Below, in pieces: positions 49,440-61,800 of a stretch of 64,000 bases of DNA. Where the stretch lies: the NCBI RefSeq assembly GCF_003945595.2, contig NW_024104421.1, positions 744,001 through 808,000 on the forward strand, written 5' to 3'. The notes beneath the pieces are model-generated. The model did no database searches. It was not told the DNA's origin and worked only from the letters and a program-made list of their open reading frames with translations. The position numbers and the translations under genes were made by a program. How positions within the stretch are numbered: the stretch's first letter is position 1; every line of letters begins with the position of its first letter. The DNA comes from Pipra filicauda (Eukaryota; Chordata; Aves; Passeriformes; Pipridae).

Positions 49440-50640
49440 TCATAGCTGATGACTATCAGAAGGTTAATTTGTTATTCATTGCCAGGGAGCGATTGATAGC
49501 AGCAACCTTGCCTACAAGGGCACAATTCATATATATGTATTAAAATTCCTCTTTGTGTAGGTTTTGATTATTAATACTGATGATTTTTTCCTTCCACTTT
49601 TGGGTGGAATGAGAAAATGGACAATTAAATGTTTCATTTAAAATTCAGCACTAGCCTGATGAGCTAAAACCAAAAAGTTCAGTTCAAGGATAGAGGGGGC
49701 TTTAAGCTACCTTTTGTTCTTCCAATTTTATGGGAGAATTAGGGAGATTCTTGTCATGATTTAGACACTGGGGAGAGCAATTTTTTACGTTAAAATGTCT
49801 TTCCTAGGTTGTTCTAGGGACTGCAGTCCCATCCACAGTTCTTCCTGCACAGGAGTTTGTGAGGTAATCCTGTGTGAGAGGACTAAAGAGGCTGCTGGCA
49901 GCGAGACATGGTCTTATCCTCCTGTTTGAGTTTCCTTTTGTTCATTTCCCTTGGTTTTTCTCACCAGTGGAATGTTATTAAAGCTCTCTGAAATTTTAAA
50001 TGGAAGTGCAGCTGAAGCACAGACAAACCATTCCAGACTTCACTGGGCTGTACATACCTCTGCCTGCCCTCACTGTGCTCTTCCGAGTTCACTTACAGTT
50101 TCATGCTCTGAGAAGAGCAGCAGTCAGAGGAGTCAATTGGACACTGTTAGTAACTGAACAGATTACCTGGAAATAAAAGATCTAAGAGCCAGCATTAAAC
50201 CCTTAGATAGGACATGCAGTCAAAGCACAACAATATACTGTGGCTCCCATAGGGCTGAGGGAAAATCAAAAAGTAAAGATCTCATATTGAATTCAGAGAG
50301 ATACTCCCAAATTTAGAAGCTTATTTGAATCCTATCCCAATAATTCAAAGTTGTTGGATCTGTAAAATTAGCCCGTAAATCTCACAGGAAAGGCTGTGGG
50401 GTATTTCAGCACTTTCATTTTTGCTCCTGGCAGGAGCATGAGTATTAGTATAAAAACATAAAAATGACCATGAAAGTAACTTTTAAAGCAGTAGCAGCTT
50501 TTTATTCTCTTTCAAATCCTACAGAAAGGATTAGAGTTGTGGGAAAAGATTTAGCTTAATTTCTATTCAGTCCTAATTGGCTTGCCCAGCCTTGATATAT
50601 TAAACCATACATCGCTAATGTCTTTATCAGGTCTTTATTT
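49440..50640. other. gene-free unique sequence with enhancer-like patches
   Basis: Patches near 49440-49560 (GAAGGTTAATTTGTTATTC, GGAGCGATTGATAGC) and 50480-50640 (CAGTCCTAATTGGCTTGCC, ACATCGCTAATGTC) have the same complex texture as the candidate elements above. No repeat or gene is recognised. Confidence 0.25.
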
Positions 50641-51044
50641 CTTGTCCTGCTTCAAGGTTCAGATCACGGTCATCAATCCTCACCAGAAAACAGTCTCCTT
50701 TTCTAGAGGGTTGCCTTGTAAATTTAGCAGTGATTAAACTGGGAGGACTGAGGGTAGGGGCTTACCATGATAACTGGTATCTAGAAGGAGGGGCCTGGAT
50801 GAAGCTTCCTGAAGTAAGGTCAAGAATGCCACTGAGAGGGACTTGCATCTGTGGCATTCTCCTCAGCCTGAAACTGTGGGATGTTCCTCTATTCTCCTTC
50901 TCACAAGCTGTGCTCACTGTGGTGCTCCAGAAGCATATAGCCAGGACCAATGTGGCGAGGTCTTTGGGTTGTGAAGTGTTTCCTACTGGAAGCCTTTGCA
51001 ACATCTCACACAAAGAGCTCAAGCAGGCAGTGGGGAAACCATAA

Positions 51045-51255
51045 AATCATGAAATGGTTTGGGTTGGAAGGGACCTTAAAGATCATCTCATTTCAACCCT
51101 CTGCCATGGGCAGTGACACCTTTAACTAGACCAGGTTGCTCAGAGTTCCATCCAGCCTGGCCTTGAACACTTCCAGGGATGGGGCATCCCCAGCTTCTCT
51201 GGGTAACCTGTGCCAGTGCCCCACCACCTTTTACACTGAAGAATTTCTTCTGTAA
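51045..51255 (-). mobile_element. CR1 LINE 3' end, minus strand, diverged
   Basis: On the minus strand this reads as a CR1 end: TTCAGTGTAAAAGGTGGTGG, CCCAGAGAAGCTGGGGATGC, CCATCCCTGGAAGTGTTCAA, CTGAGCAACCTGGTCTAG, then ATGATCTTTAAGGTCCCTTC and CCAACCCAAACCATTTCATG. The ORF2 C-terminal frame is broken by changes around AACACTTCCAGG and the 5' boundary, and the last octamer is altered (ATTTCATGATT). It is the same family as the 43.6-kb copy but looks older. Confidence 0.9.
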
Positions 51256-51332
51256 AGAAGAATTCCTTAAGCAAAGAATGCATGGATGTGTAGCAGAACC
51301 ATAGCAGTAAAATCAGCACCTTCTTTCCTTTA

Positions 51333-51530
51333 GAAAACTGGAACAGGACGGGAGGCATTGGGCATAAAATGCAACACAGGAAATTCCAATTAAATGTAAG
51401 AAAACACTATTTTTACTGGAAGGGTGATTGAACATTAATAGGGGGTTCTGAGAGAGACTGGCAAGTCTTCAACCCAGCTAGACATGGTCCTGGACAACAT
51501 GCTTGAGCAAGCAACCCTGATTGAGCAGGG
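51333..51530 (+). mobile_element. CR1 LINE relic, plus strand, older family
   Basis: The sequence GGAGGCATTGGGCATAAAAT, GCAACACAGGAAATTCCAAT, TAAATGTAAGAAAACACTAT, followed by GACATGGTCCTGGACAACAT and GATTGAGCAGGG, tracks the ORF2 end and 3' UTR start of an older avian CR1 ('...GGCACAAACTGAAACACAGGAAGTTCC...GACATGGTCCTG...CTTGAGCAGGG'). In-frame stops are present and the terminal octamers are missing, so both ends are degraded. It lies some 80 bp from the minus-strand CR1 in the opposite orientation. Confidence 0.75.
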
Positions 51531-52009
51531 CTAAGTGATAGTAATCTCTACTACCTACAGGTACACTGGTGCAGGTGGGATGCCTTCCTCCAGAAGAGGA
51601 AGACTGTGTGACAGTGAAGGGAAGTCCAACAGATTTTGCCTCCCCTGGCAGAAATATGTAGTATTGCAAGGCACTAGTATTGGAAGAGGTAAAATTGCAA
51701 AGCAGGTCTGCCCTGTTTGGTCACACTGGGTTATTCTGGCATTGCATTCTGAGGAGGTTCGTGTGTTTTCTGTGCACTCCAGAGATGTTCACACCATCTT
51801 CCTGGCACAACTGTAAATTTTATGCAGAACAAGGCATACATCTTTTACGTGCATATCTACACGTGTATGAATATTAGGCCTGAGGGTTTGGTGGAGAAGT
51901 AGGTCACAGCTCAGTCACTCAGTTTACTCAACACCACCTTTGCTGGTAGATACTGCTGTTACAGGGTAACAAGCATCAGCCTTCCTGATGTGTGTGAAGC
52001 TGGGGTTTA

Positions 52010-52290
52010 GCCTTTTTAATAAAGTACTCCGTAGAAGCGGTGATTTATCCGAGGAACTAACCCATCGGGGCAGCCAGCTTTAATAGCCAGGAGCTAGAAA
52101 GTGCTCTTTCTAAATTAAACACGTTGTTGTGTTTCTTTGGGTTCTGTTTCCATGCAGTTTGCGATGGAAGTACCTGTTTCCATTCACAAATGGATAAACA
52201 CAAGAATACATTTACTCTTCCGACTCTGGGAAAAAGCTGGCTAGCAGGCTGACATGGGGAGGCCCAACGTACCTGGAATAATATGAAACA
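52010..52290. promoter_or_regulatory. candidate conserved non-coding element
   Basis: Unique sequence including ACTCCGTAGAAGCGGTGATTTATCCGAGG, CCATCGGGGCAGCCAGC, CTAAATTAAACACGTTG and CTCTTCCGACTC. It holds several CpGs in CpG-poor surroundings and has no repeat match. Texture-based inference. Confidence 0.3.
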
Positions 52291-52599
52291 CCTTTTTTGT
52301 ATGTATTAGTTTACATACTGTGTTCAGGAAACAGGGTACAGAAACTTCCTTAAACCTCCAGGAACAATAGCTATTGTTGGTTGTTGATATGGCATGAGCT
52401 CATATCCAGGATACCGAGAAAGGAACTCCCGACTACAATAAATAATATACTTCTTAACTCCCGGTGTGAAAGAATGTATTTATTGTTTTTCCAAAGAGAG
52501 ATGGAGAAATAGGGCTTTAAAAGGAGGGTTTTGCTTGGGAGGACAAAGGCTCTGATTTTTTTTTTTTTCCTCTTAAAAATTCAATTAAGGAATTTCTTA

Positions 52600-52890
52600 T
52601 GGAAGAAAAAAAAGTTTTATAGTCGGGTTCCCAACAGTCTGCGTTGAAATCTATTTTGAATTTGACTGTATTAAATGAAAATGATAAGATTAGTGTGACA
52701 GGTCTATAAAGCTATTCCTCCTAACTGGTTTTTTTTTCTTGCCTTCCTCTGCAGTGGGGGTGAGAAACTATTCATCACACAGAGCTCAAAGCTCTCGGTC
52801 GAAGTTATACGGGAATATGTTTCTCTGGATTTTTACAAAGTTGATTAGGGTGAAGGAGCTTCTTTAATGCTACAGTCTGTCAGTCCTTTA
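52600..52890. promoter_or_regulatory. candidate conserved non-coding element
   Basis: Unique sequence with TTATAGTCGGGTTCCC, GTATTAAATGAAAATGATAAG, CTCTCGGTCGAAGTTATACGGG and GTTGATTAGGGTG. A pyrimidine tract and CTGCAG at about 52728-52754 could mimic an acceptor, but the frame after it has no recognisable product. Confidence 0.3.
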
Positions 52891-52899
52891 GGAGCACAG

Positions 52900-55800
52900 C
52901 CTGAGTTGTTTGAAAGAGAAATTTGCAGAACCCTGGCTGTTCTATCTCAAACTGACACTTACACTAGATTTAGTGGATACTCAAGACTAAATTGTGCACT
53001 ACAAAAGGAAGGGCCTTGAAGGGAGCCTAATCTTTAAGTGGTATGCACCAGTTAAAACACAGGAGTGGGAGTTAGGGGGCTCTGCAGCCTTTCTGATACT
53101 GTGGCACCAGTCACGTCACTCTGTAAAAGAAAAGGGGAAAGGCTCCTATCTGTCCTGTGGATCCTCCACCTCCTGGGAGCGTTACCTCTTTTCATCCCTT
53201 TAATGCTTCCCAAGAGAGCCATCTGGAGTACTTTGGTGAAGTAAAACTTTGTCACATACATCATTTTACTGAAATGTTAACCTCTACAAAGCTTTGCTCG
53301 GGTGGGTTTTGGGTTCAGAGGGAGTGCTTGCCTGGCCTCCTGGAGGTCTGGACTGTGTAACACTGGAGCCAAATCCTCACTCCCTACTCGGTCGCTTGGA
53401 GAGGACCCTGATACCTCTGCACTCCCAGTCTTGCCATAAGCACCCAGCTAACGCCTGTGAGGTAGACTCCCCTGGAAAATTGAGTTGTCTTTCTTTGTTC
53501 TTAAGATAAAAGGCAATGGACACTCAAAACTACTCTGGTTTTTAAAAATGTCTCCTGCCCTGAAGTCTGCTTTTTAACTAGCCCAGTGGCTATTTCAGAT
53601 GTTCTGTGCATTAATGTGGCTGTACAGGTGTCCTGTAAGGGCAACTATTAAGCCTTACAGTGACACCTCTTAAGTGAACTGGTAATTTTTTTACAGACAA
53701 GCTCAATCAATATTAAAACCCCAATAAATTCTGAGCACCAGTGTCTGGCAGTGGGTTTTTTTTCTAATGCTGTGTATGGTCTGAGGCACCAGTTTGCTGT
53801 AGAATTATGTATTGGCTACTGCACTGTATAGGTGTCACAGAAATAAATACCAGTGTTACAGGCTCCAATCCAGGTAAGGTGAAAAATGGAGAGTGACCTT
53901 TGATGGGTTATTTTTTCTTGATTTCTTTAAGTCACTTGCCCCTACTACACTGAACAATTCTTGGAATATCTAAGTCTTTTGCTAACTTTTTCTGCAAATA
54001 ATTCTTGGTTAGAGAGAACTCAGATTTTTCTTTTTAAGTCTGTGCACTTTACTTTTGCTTCGAAGAGAACATGGCACTCTTTTGATTCCTTGGTTGCAAG
54101 GCTTTAAAAATAAACTCAGTGCAATGTTGCAAATGAGATAAGATGCATACTTTGACATTTATTTTTGTTTCTCCAAATTTTAATGAGAAATTTAAATAAC
54201 TTACTATGAAACATGCCTAGGAAGTGGTAGAGCTGTGCAATGTGTGGCTTCAAGGGAAAAAGGGTCCAGTTCAAGTTGGTCTCTACAAGCCGGCCAGTAT
54301 TTGCTCAGACTGGAGCTGGTGACACACTTAGGCCTAGCTCTTGATTTTCCAGGTGAAAAGGAAGAAACTTTGGATGATGCTTGTTCTGTGGTTTTTAGAC
54401 TTTCTCATTTTAAGGGCACAGAGGAAAAGACTGAGGATCAAACATAAATCCCTGCAGGGTAAAGTTGTGAAACTGCTTCTTAGCCCTTGGGTGCCAAGGC
54501 TGTGATCCTGCAGGGACACTGGGCACATGCTCTGCACTCGTTCAGAGCCCTCTGCACACACAGAGTGACCGACCTCCACTCTGTCACTAGGAAGGGCAAA
54601 TCCCACTCTTACGAGCCACATTCAAACTCATTACCAAGTGAACCCCAGCCAGAACTCTCCCTGCAAAAATTAACCCACAAAACCATTTACCAGAGTGCCA
54701 ACATCCCCTCCAAACCTCCCCAAGTGTGCTCTCAGAGTTGCATAAACCCCATAATCTATCAGAAATGGGGCCATGCTCTGATACCTGAAAGACAGGCACT
54801 TTTAAAATTACCTTGGGTTTAAAGCGATGCTACCATTTATAAAGAATAAGAATAGTTTTCTTCTATGAGCTAATCAACAAACAGTTCCCTGTGGGATTTT
54901 CTTGTAGAAAATTAGGACCAGTTTATCTATTGGTGGTTAAAAATGACACCACTTAGTGCTGAAATTATGAGGACTTTCTAGTCCATCTAGTCTTATAACA
55001 TCCTTCAACACGATTGCTTGGAATAAAATGTTTGCAACTCATGTATGATGGTGAGAAAAGTCTGAGAAAAAAAAGGCATCTCACTTGACAGACAGAATTA
55101 AATTACATAATCTTTCAGAATGCAGAGACTTTGCTTGTATTTGAGAACCCTTTTCTGAATGTTCATGTTCCATGGCAGCCAACTGGACAGCTCAGGTGGT
55201 GTAAGTCTGAGTGTGAGAGAAGGAAGTTTAGAACAAATTTTGTAGGACTATTTTTGTTTCCTTGGAAAACTACAGGGATGTTAGTTTAGCAAGTTGAAGC
55301 TTTGACTAGAAGGTTATATATTCTAAACTTTCCACTGTATAATCCAGCTACAAAAACTGCTATAAAGGCAACCTCTTAAATGTCCAAGGGCAACCTTGCC
55401 AAATTAGAATGACAAAACATTCCTTCCTAATGGGATAAGCCTTGTTCTCATACCTTCTGATCTGTTTGTATCTCCTCTGATTATTTTACAACAAAAAATA
55501 GAAGTTGCTGATCCAAAAGTACTGAAAATACTTAATCCTCACATGCCAGCTTTTTTCCTGCTGATCTTGTTGCCAGTTCTGTATCAATATTTACAGAAAT
55601 TCTTCTTCTTCCCTTTCTCCTGCTTAGATTCCCATTAAAGAAACACAGAGTGGAGTTGTTCAAGTACCCAAAAGCTGGCTGTTTTTGGGTGACACTGAGA
55701 TAAATAGCTTACAGAATTTATTTTATTTTTTAGTAAATAGATTAAGCACTCCGGTTAATACAAATAGCAACACAATAACTGGAGTTAAAGAGAAGGACTC

Positions 55801-58800
55801 CAGTCACTATGATTCTCCACAGGGGACACGACACCTGGGGCTGTAACTCAGTCCCTTCAATTTTAGGATGAAGGGTTATGAAGTGCATCATGAGAAGCTT
55901 TTCCTTTCTTCTTATGTACCAACCACTATCTTTTGTTACAAGCACGACACCACTGATAAATGGTACTTACCCATTATGTGTTTGCAAGTCTTAAGTAATT
56001 GTTATCCTCAAGATCAAGCAACTTGCACACCAGAAGGGAAAAATATTTTCCTTACCTTCACTCTCAGCCTTTATTTATTTTTGTAAGTCTAAATGAAGAG
56101 GTTGAAAATGATTTCACTGTGATTCTGTAGTAGAAGCAGCAATCTAGACCGTAGTCGAGTTTTGTAAAGCTCAGAGGAAAAAGAAAGATAGGAAAGAAAT
56201 ATGTAAAGAGCTAAGTTATGTTTTTTCTTTCAGGTTCTGGTCCAAAGACACGGCTTTCCCAAAAGAAATTAAAGCTGTCACAAGGGGTTCTGTGATATAA
56301 AAGTTTTTATGTTTGTTCTAGTCTGTCTTGTGTGGTTAGGGGTCATATACCACAGCTGTCATGTGAAGAAGCTAGAATAAGTCCCTCTGATTCTTGTTAA
56401 AATAGCTGCCTTTTTAGGTATGTTTTCAGGATGCATGTTAGAAAAACATATTTGTTTTTTCAGAGCTCATTTTGAAAAGTATTTTAATTGTACCAGAGTA
56501 GTTAAAACATCCCCTTCTACCTACAAGAGGACAGACCCTTTTTAATTTACTTTCTATTTTAGTCAGCTGGTGGCTTCATTCTTATGACTACCAAAATGCT
56601 TTTCATACACCTTAGATCTCTATATGATGAGCAATTTTTTATGCAAGCATAATTCAGCTTTTCAGACATCTGAAGGCAAATTTATCTGCGGTATATTGCA
56701 GAATTCAGAGTAGGGTTTGTTTTGTCTTTCTTTGCTTTTTCAAAAAATACAAAATAATTCAGCTCAGGAAGAACCCCTTTGGTCAGCCTGGTGTGCTCCA
56801 AAATAATTTAGTTGCTGTTGTTACAAGCTTCAGCCTGTGTAAAGGCAGTATAGTGAGAAGATAAGTATCAATGTAAGATATCTCTGTTATGTAGTTTACA
56901 AGAGCATCACCATTATGACGGCATAATCAAGATGGAATTGCAGGACACTGCAGAAAGTATTTGGATAGCAGATAATAAGACAACATATAATCCAAAACTT
57001 CTTTGTCACAGTCAATATAGATAAGGAAATGGGAAATTGATAGTAAAGAGGAGGCCTCTTCCAGCTTGTTCTGTTTCTTTTTAGTGTCAGACATTCAGAG
57101 TCGTTACTGAAAGTAATTCAGTGACTTCAGTTTCATCAGAGCATTGAAACTCCTCCATAAAGCTGATGTAGACAATCCAGCAAGGGGAGGTGGATCCACA
57201 GAGCTCCTTAGAGGGCACTGAAAGCATTTGTGGCAGCTGGCCTTCTCAGAGCCAACCTACAAAAAAGGCATGATCTTCCAAAGACTGACCTATCCTGTTT
57301 TTTCTCTCTAGTACTCTTAGCTTTTAGCTTTAGTGCAGCAAGCAACTTTGAAAAAATTTATATTTCTGACATACAGAAAACTTTATATTGCTATGCCATG
57401 TGGCTTTTTTTTTTTTTTTTTTTTTGAATGCCAAACATTTGGAAGCTCTCCAGTATTTCCAGTATTTGCACTCTTTGCATCCCGCTCTACTGCTGCTATT
57501 TGGAGCTGCTGCATTTAAATCCATTAAATTATAACATCTTTTCTCAGAGACTCACTGACTACATTTCAGCAATTAGGTGCACTTCAGGCATGTGAGACTG
57601 TGTCTCCAGTGCTATGAAGGACTTTAATTATGCAGAAAAATGCAACAATTTCAAAAGGAAAACCAAGTATCCCTTTCCTCAGCTTTGCTCCCACCTGTAG
57701 TTCTGCATCCATACGCCACAACAGATATGATCACAGCCTTTTAGGAGCTAGCTTTTTAAAATACCCCTCTATAATGGGTGAGGTCCATATTAAAATTCCA
57801 GGCTTTAGTCCTAGAGAGGAAGAAGAAAAATCAAGAACTCTTCGAATTCCAGTTGACCACTCAAATTCAGAAGCTACTGTCCGTTCTGTACACCTGAGTT
57901 TATTTCCAGTTTTCAGAAGGTATTTGGGATTTGGAATTAGTTGAAAACTTTCAAGTTTGTCTTGATGAAGAGGCAGATCCTGTATTCTTTGTTCCTTTAG
58001 TGTGAGGGTCAGTAAAGAACCTGCTTCAGTGTGCTTGGTGAGCCAATAATTTCCAGCCTCCATTTCCACTCTATATGGTAGACATCTCTTACAAACAAGG
58101 GACTAGACAAGAACAGAATGTGCAATAACTTAGTGAGGTGAGAGGGAGCTCCTTGATTTCTACAGATAGTTTCTGGCACGCCCAGATGGAGGAAGGCAAC
58201 TGCTCTGCATAACTGTGGGTCCTGGCTTAGCTACATTGATGGGCAACCAGGAGGAAGCTGTGGCCAGTGCTTTTGTCATTAGCATTTGTCAAGGACTTTG
58301 ACCTTCTTTTCTTAAATGCAGCATCCCTAAATGGAAGCAAAGACATTAAGCAGAACACAAAGCATTAACTCAAAGGCAGAAACGAATCCAGAATATTTCC
58401 TCTGCAGTGCTTTGCACTAGGAGCATGTCAGAGCAATGATTGCAAGTCATGTGAATACTCATGTCCCTGCGAGTGGCTGCCTGTGTTGGGTGTGGGACAA
58501 AGCCAGCTGCTTAGAGACAGAAAGGTGTTTGAAAAGAATGTAGAATAAAGACTTAATGGGCAATACCTGGCTTTTTTGCATCCAGATGGTAATTGTCCAT
58601 TAAGCTAAAAGTGGCTCAGGTGGGGCTGCTCCTTTTAGGGTGAACAGGTGAGTGTGGGAAGAGGAAAAAGTTTCCAGCCTGCAGTGATCAGGTCAAAGTA
58701 AGGTGAGTGTGAGGAGCAGGAATGTGAGACTGATGCTCTCAGGGCAAAGAGGTTGCTGTAGAAAGCAGGCTGTAAACCCCACAGCCAGGTCTGTGGTGAT

Positions 58801-61800
58801 GGGAAGAGTGGTTCCTTGGCACCTGAGAGGACTTTCATATCTGTGCAGTTTGCTGCAAAGCAGAGCCATTAATTTGTTTGAATCCGTGCTTGGAAGCAGT
58901 GACCTACTTGCAAGAATGTAGCTAACAGGGGAAGACTTGGGTATAAAGCTTTTTTACTTCTGTTCTGCTTTGCCTACCCTCTTTTGAGTCTTCTCCACTT
59001 AGATCCAGCTAATTAGTTTATAATCTAATTAAATCTGGCTTTTTATTTTAGTTTGGTCATCTTTAGGGAGCTCACTATAAGGAAAAGCTCTGGGAAGATG
59101 TAGTTCAAAGCTCTAACTGATGAAGAATTCCGTCGGGCTTTCTCCTGCCTCGTACAGGGGAGACCCAGCCTGCACAGCTTGCTGCCATTTAACATCTGGG
59201 CAATGGTGTAGCCCCATCCCTACCCCAGCTTTGGCAGGGGAAAGGAAGGAGCTGATAGAGGCCAGGAGCTCCAAGCCTGCTGAGCCAGGCCATGCTCCTG
59301 TTCCCACCCAGAGCAGGAATGGTGGCCCCTGTAGTAAGGTCTGCAACTCGCTTTGGTTGTTCTCGTGGGTGGAATGTTTTTGTCACGAAACTGAAGAATC
59401 GAAGACTTGCCTTTTCTGCTGTGTGGTTGTTGCCATTATGTGTGTAAACCTTCAGATGGGTTGATAATTATGAAAGAATAACCAAACCCTCTGCAATACA
59501 GCTGGGCATAGGAGTGCCTGGCTGACATCTTAGAAAATGAAAAGGGGATTTTGGAGAAACACTTCCTATTAATTTGTGCTGCCAGTTGGTCCTGGAATTC
59601 CTGTGGATATTACTGGGAATCAGTAGTCTAATTATGAAGGGCCTTCAGTGACCCATTTGATTCTCTTACACAATGATAGAATGACAAGTTTCAAGAGCTT
59701 CATTTTTCAGTTCTGTCTCCCTATAAATTTACTGCTGTCCACCCGCCTTCTACAAGGGACTATTTTATATTAAACAAAGGCATTCATGCAGGTATTATTG
59801 TTGGGCTTGCTGTTAGTTATTTATTTATAAAGTAAACTCAAGGTTAGAGCTGACTGCAGGCATTAAAGTGGTGATTTCTTACAATAACTAGTATCCATGC
59901 AAAAATCTCATTTCCATCTGCTTTTGAAAAATCTTGGCCTTCAAATTTTATTGTAAAGTTCTTACTAGGTCATCCAATTAATAGATTGACCTATATTTAT
60001 TTTATTTCTCTTGCTACAGGTTAATTTTGACCTCTGGAACTCAGAGAAATAAAGAACAAAATAATGCTGCATCAGATAAAAGAAACTATTGCAACATAAG
60101 TTGAGAAGCCAAAACTGAAGGTCAAAGGTGGCAGGAAAGAAGGCACAGTACATAATTTCTGGTGGTGATATTCATGGCATCTCACAGTAAGTGCATTCAG
60201 ATCCATTTCTAGCAACTCACAATTGCTTCTTTTGCGTCGAGGGGATTAGCAGTAACTTTAGGTTAGGACTTCACAGTGAAAACATATTAAAATAATCTGC
60301 TTACAAAAGAGCATGGCTCCAATGATCTTCTTGTCAAGGCTTGCATCTTCACTGCTCTATATTGTGTTTGCATCTATACAGCAATTCGTATTTGCAGCTT
60401 GTAGAAATTGAACTCAGCACCTGCTGCCACTTTATTTAGAGGACTGTATGCTTTGTTGCTGTTTGTTTGTTGTTTTTTGGTTTGTTTTCTTTTCAAAGTA
60501 GATGCAGTTCTTTAGCATATTTCCAGTCTAGTCTCCAGGAATAACACTCTAGGTCTTAGGCTAATTCCTTACTGAGAGGAATCACCTGCCTTTGCTTAGA
60601 CCACAAACAGGACTATTAGGTATGCGGACTAGCTTGCGTTGGAGCTGGTTTGGGCACCGCAGGATTTAGAGCTGTAGCCATTCAGAGAGCATTAGCATTT
60701 TGAAAGGTTTAACCAACAAAAGCACACTTGTGGCTTGGGGAATACAGATGCTGAGAAAATGTTTAAATTCATGTAATGATTTGGATCTTCAGGGCTGCCT
60801 GATTCACCCTTGCAACCTTGTCTCCAGACAGTGCCACAGGCTTAACTCACCTGCCAAGAAGTGTGAGCGTTCCTTCGAGTCTCTGTAAAACGCATCTGTG
60901 TGCAACTTTGATAGCTTTTACAAGGCATAAAATTACTGTTCAGAGTAACTCCCTTCAGCTACTTTTTAAGTCAAGTGAAGTAAGAGTAAATATTTCTCAG
61001 CAGGTTGGAATTCCAAATGCCACTTCTCTTTCTGCCTTTGGAGTCTCTTTTTATATTTTTGTATGCATGTATTTCATGCAGGTTCAAGCTGAGACGTTTA
61101 GGGGTCAAGGGAAAAGAAGCCTGGAAAAAAATCACAAAACAGTCTTGATAAATATTCACCAATATGGTAAATTCCATGAAAGTATGGGTTTTTTTAAAAG
61201 AGATATGTATACACAAAGTGCTAAATCTATATGGAGAACTTTTTGTGTGATGATAAAATGAGAAAAATTTACATTTACCTTGAGATTTTGTTGGTACTTT
61301 TAGTACGTAAAACTTCAATTAAACATATCCATTAATATTTTTCTACGTTGATGAATATGGGTTTTTCTGAGGAGGAAATTGTATGCTGATGTGATGGGGA
61401 TTGCCTTGCAGGCAGTCGTGTCTCTGGAGCAGAGCTCCTGTGTCATTGCTCAGTAGCCAGGGTTGGCTCTGAGAGCCAGCAGGTGCTGTGCTGTGCTGCT
61501 TTGAACCTTCCAAAGGGAACCCCACAGAGCACTGTGAGTCAGTTCTCACCCTGACCAGGAGTAGATGCAGCCTTGATCTAAATGGTGCATAGCTTTTGCC
61601 CTGTCGTATGGGACTCTGTGCTGTGCTGACTAGTGCTAGAGTGTCAGTGCCTCTGTGATGAGTACGCTCCTCAGGTACTCAGGTATGGCTGTGCTTATCT
61701 GCTTTGGCAAAAACTTGGGTTTAAGCCTTCTCTACCTTCTGGCCAAGCTGTTCGATGTGTAAAAATTCACACCTCCCTTTCTTGCTCCTTTCTCATGTTA

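Noticed and set aside
53925..53945. 'TAAGTCACTTGCCCC' as a MIR core
   Set aside because: It fits neither the forward nor the reverse MIR core properly.
54955..55015. Possible old CR1 tail ('TAGTCCATCTAGTC')
   Set aside because: Only a few words resemble the CR1 3' end and the rest does not align.
57731..58069. 112-codon minus-strand frame with protein-like composition
   Set aside because: Composition is plausible but no family is recognisable, and the overlapping plus-strand frame (57630-57944) is almost as long. Not enough to call a gene.
60818..61261. 147-codon plus-strand frame
   Set aside because: No domain, no repeated codon bias, overlapped by a similar length frame on the other strand (60971-61318). 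Consistent with chance.
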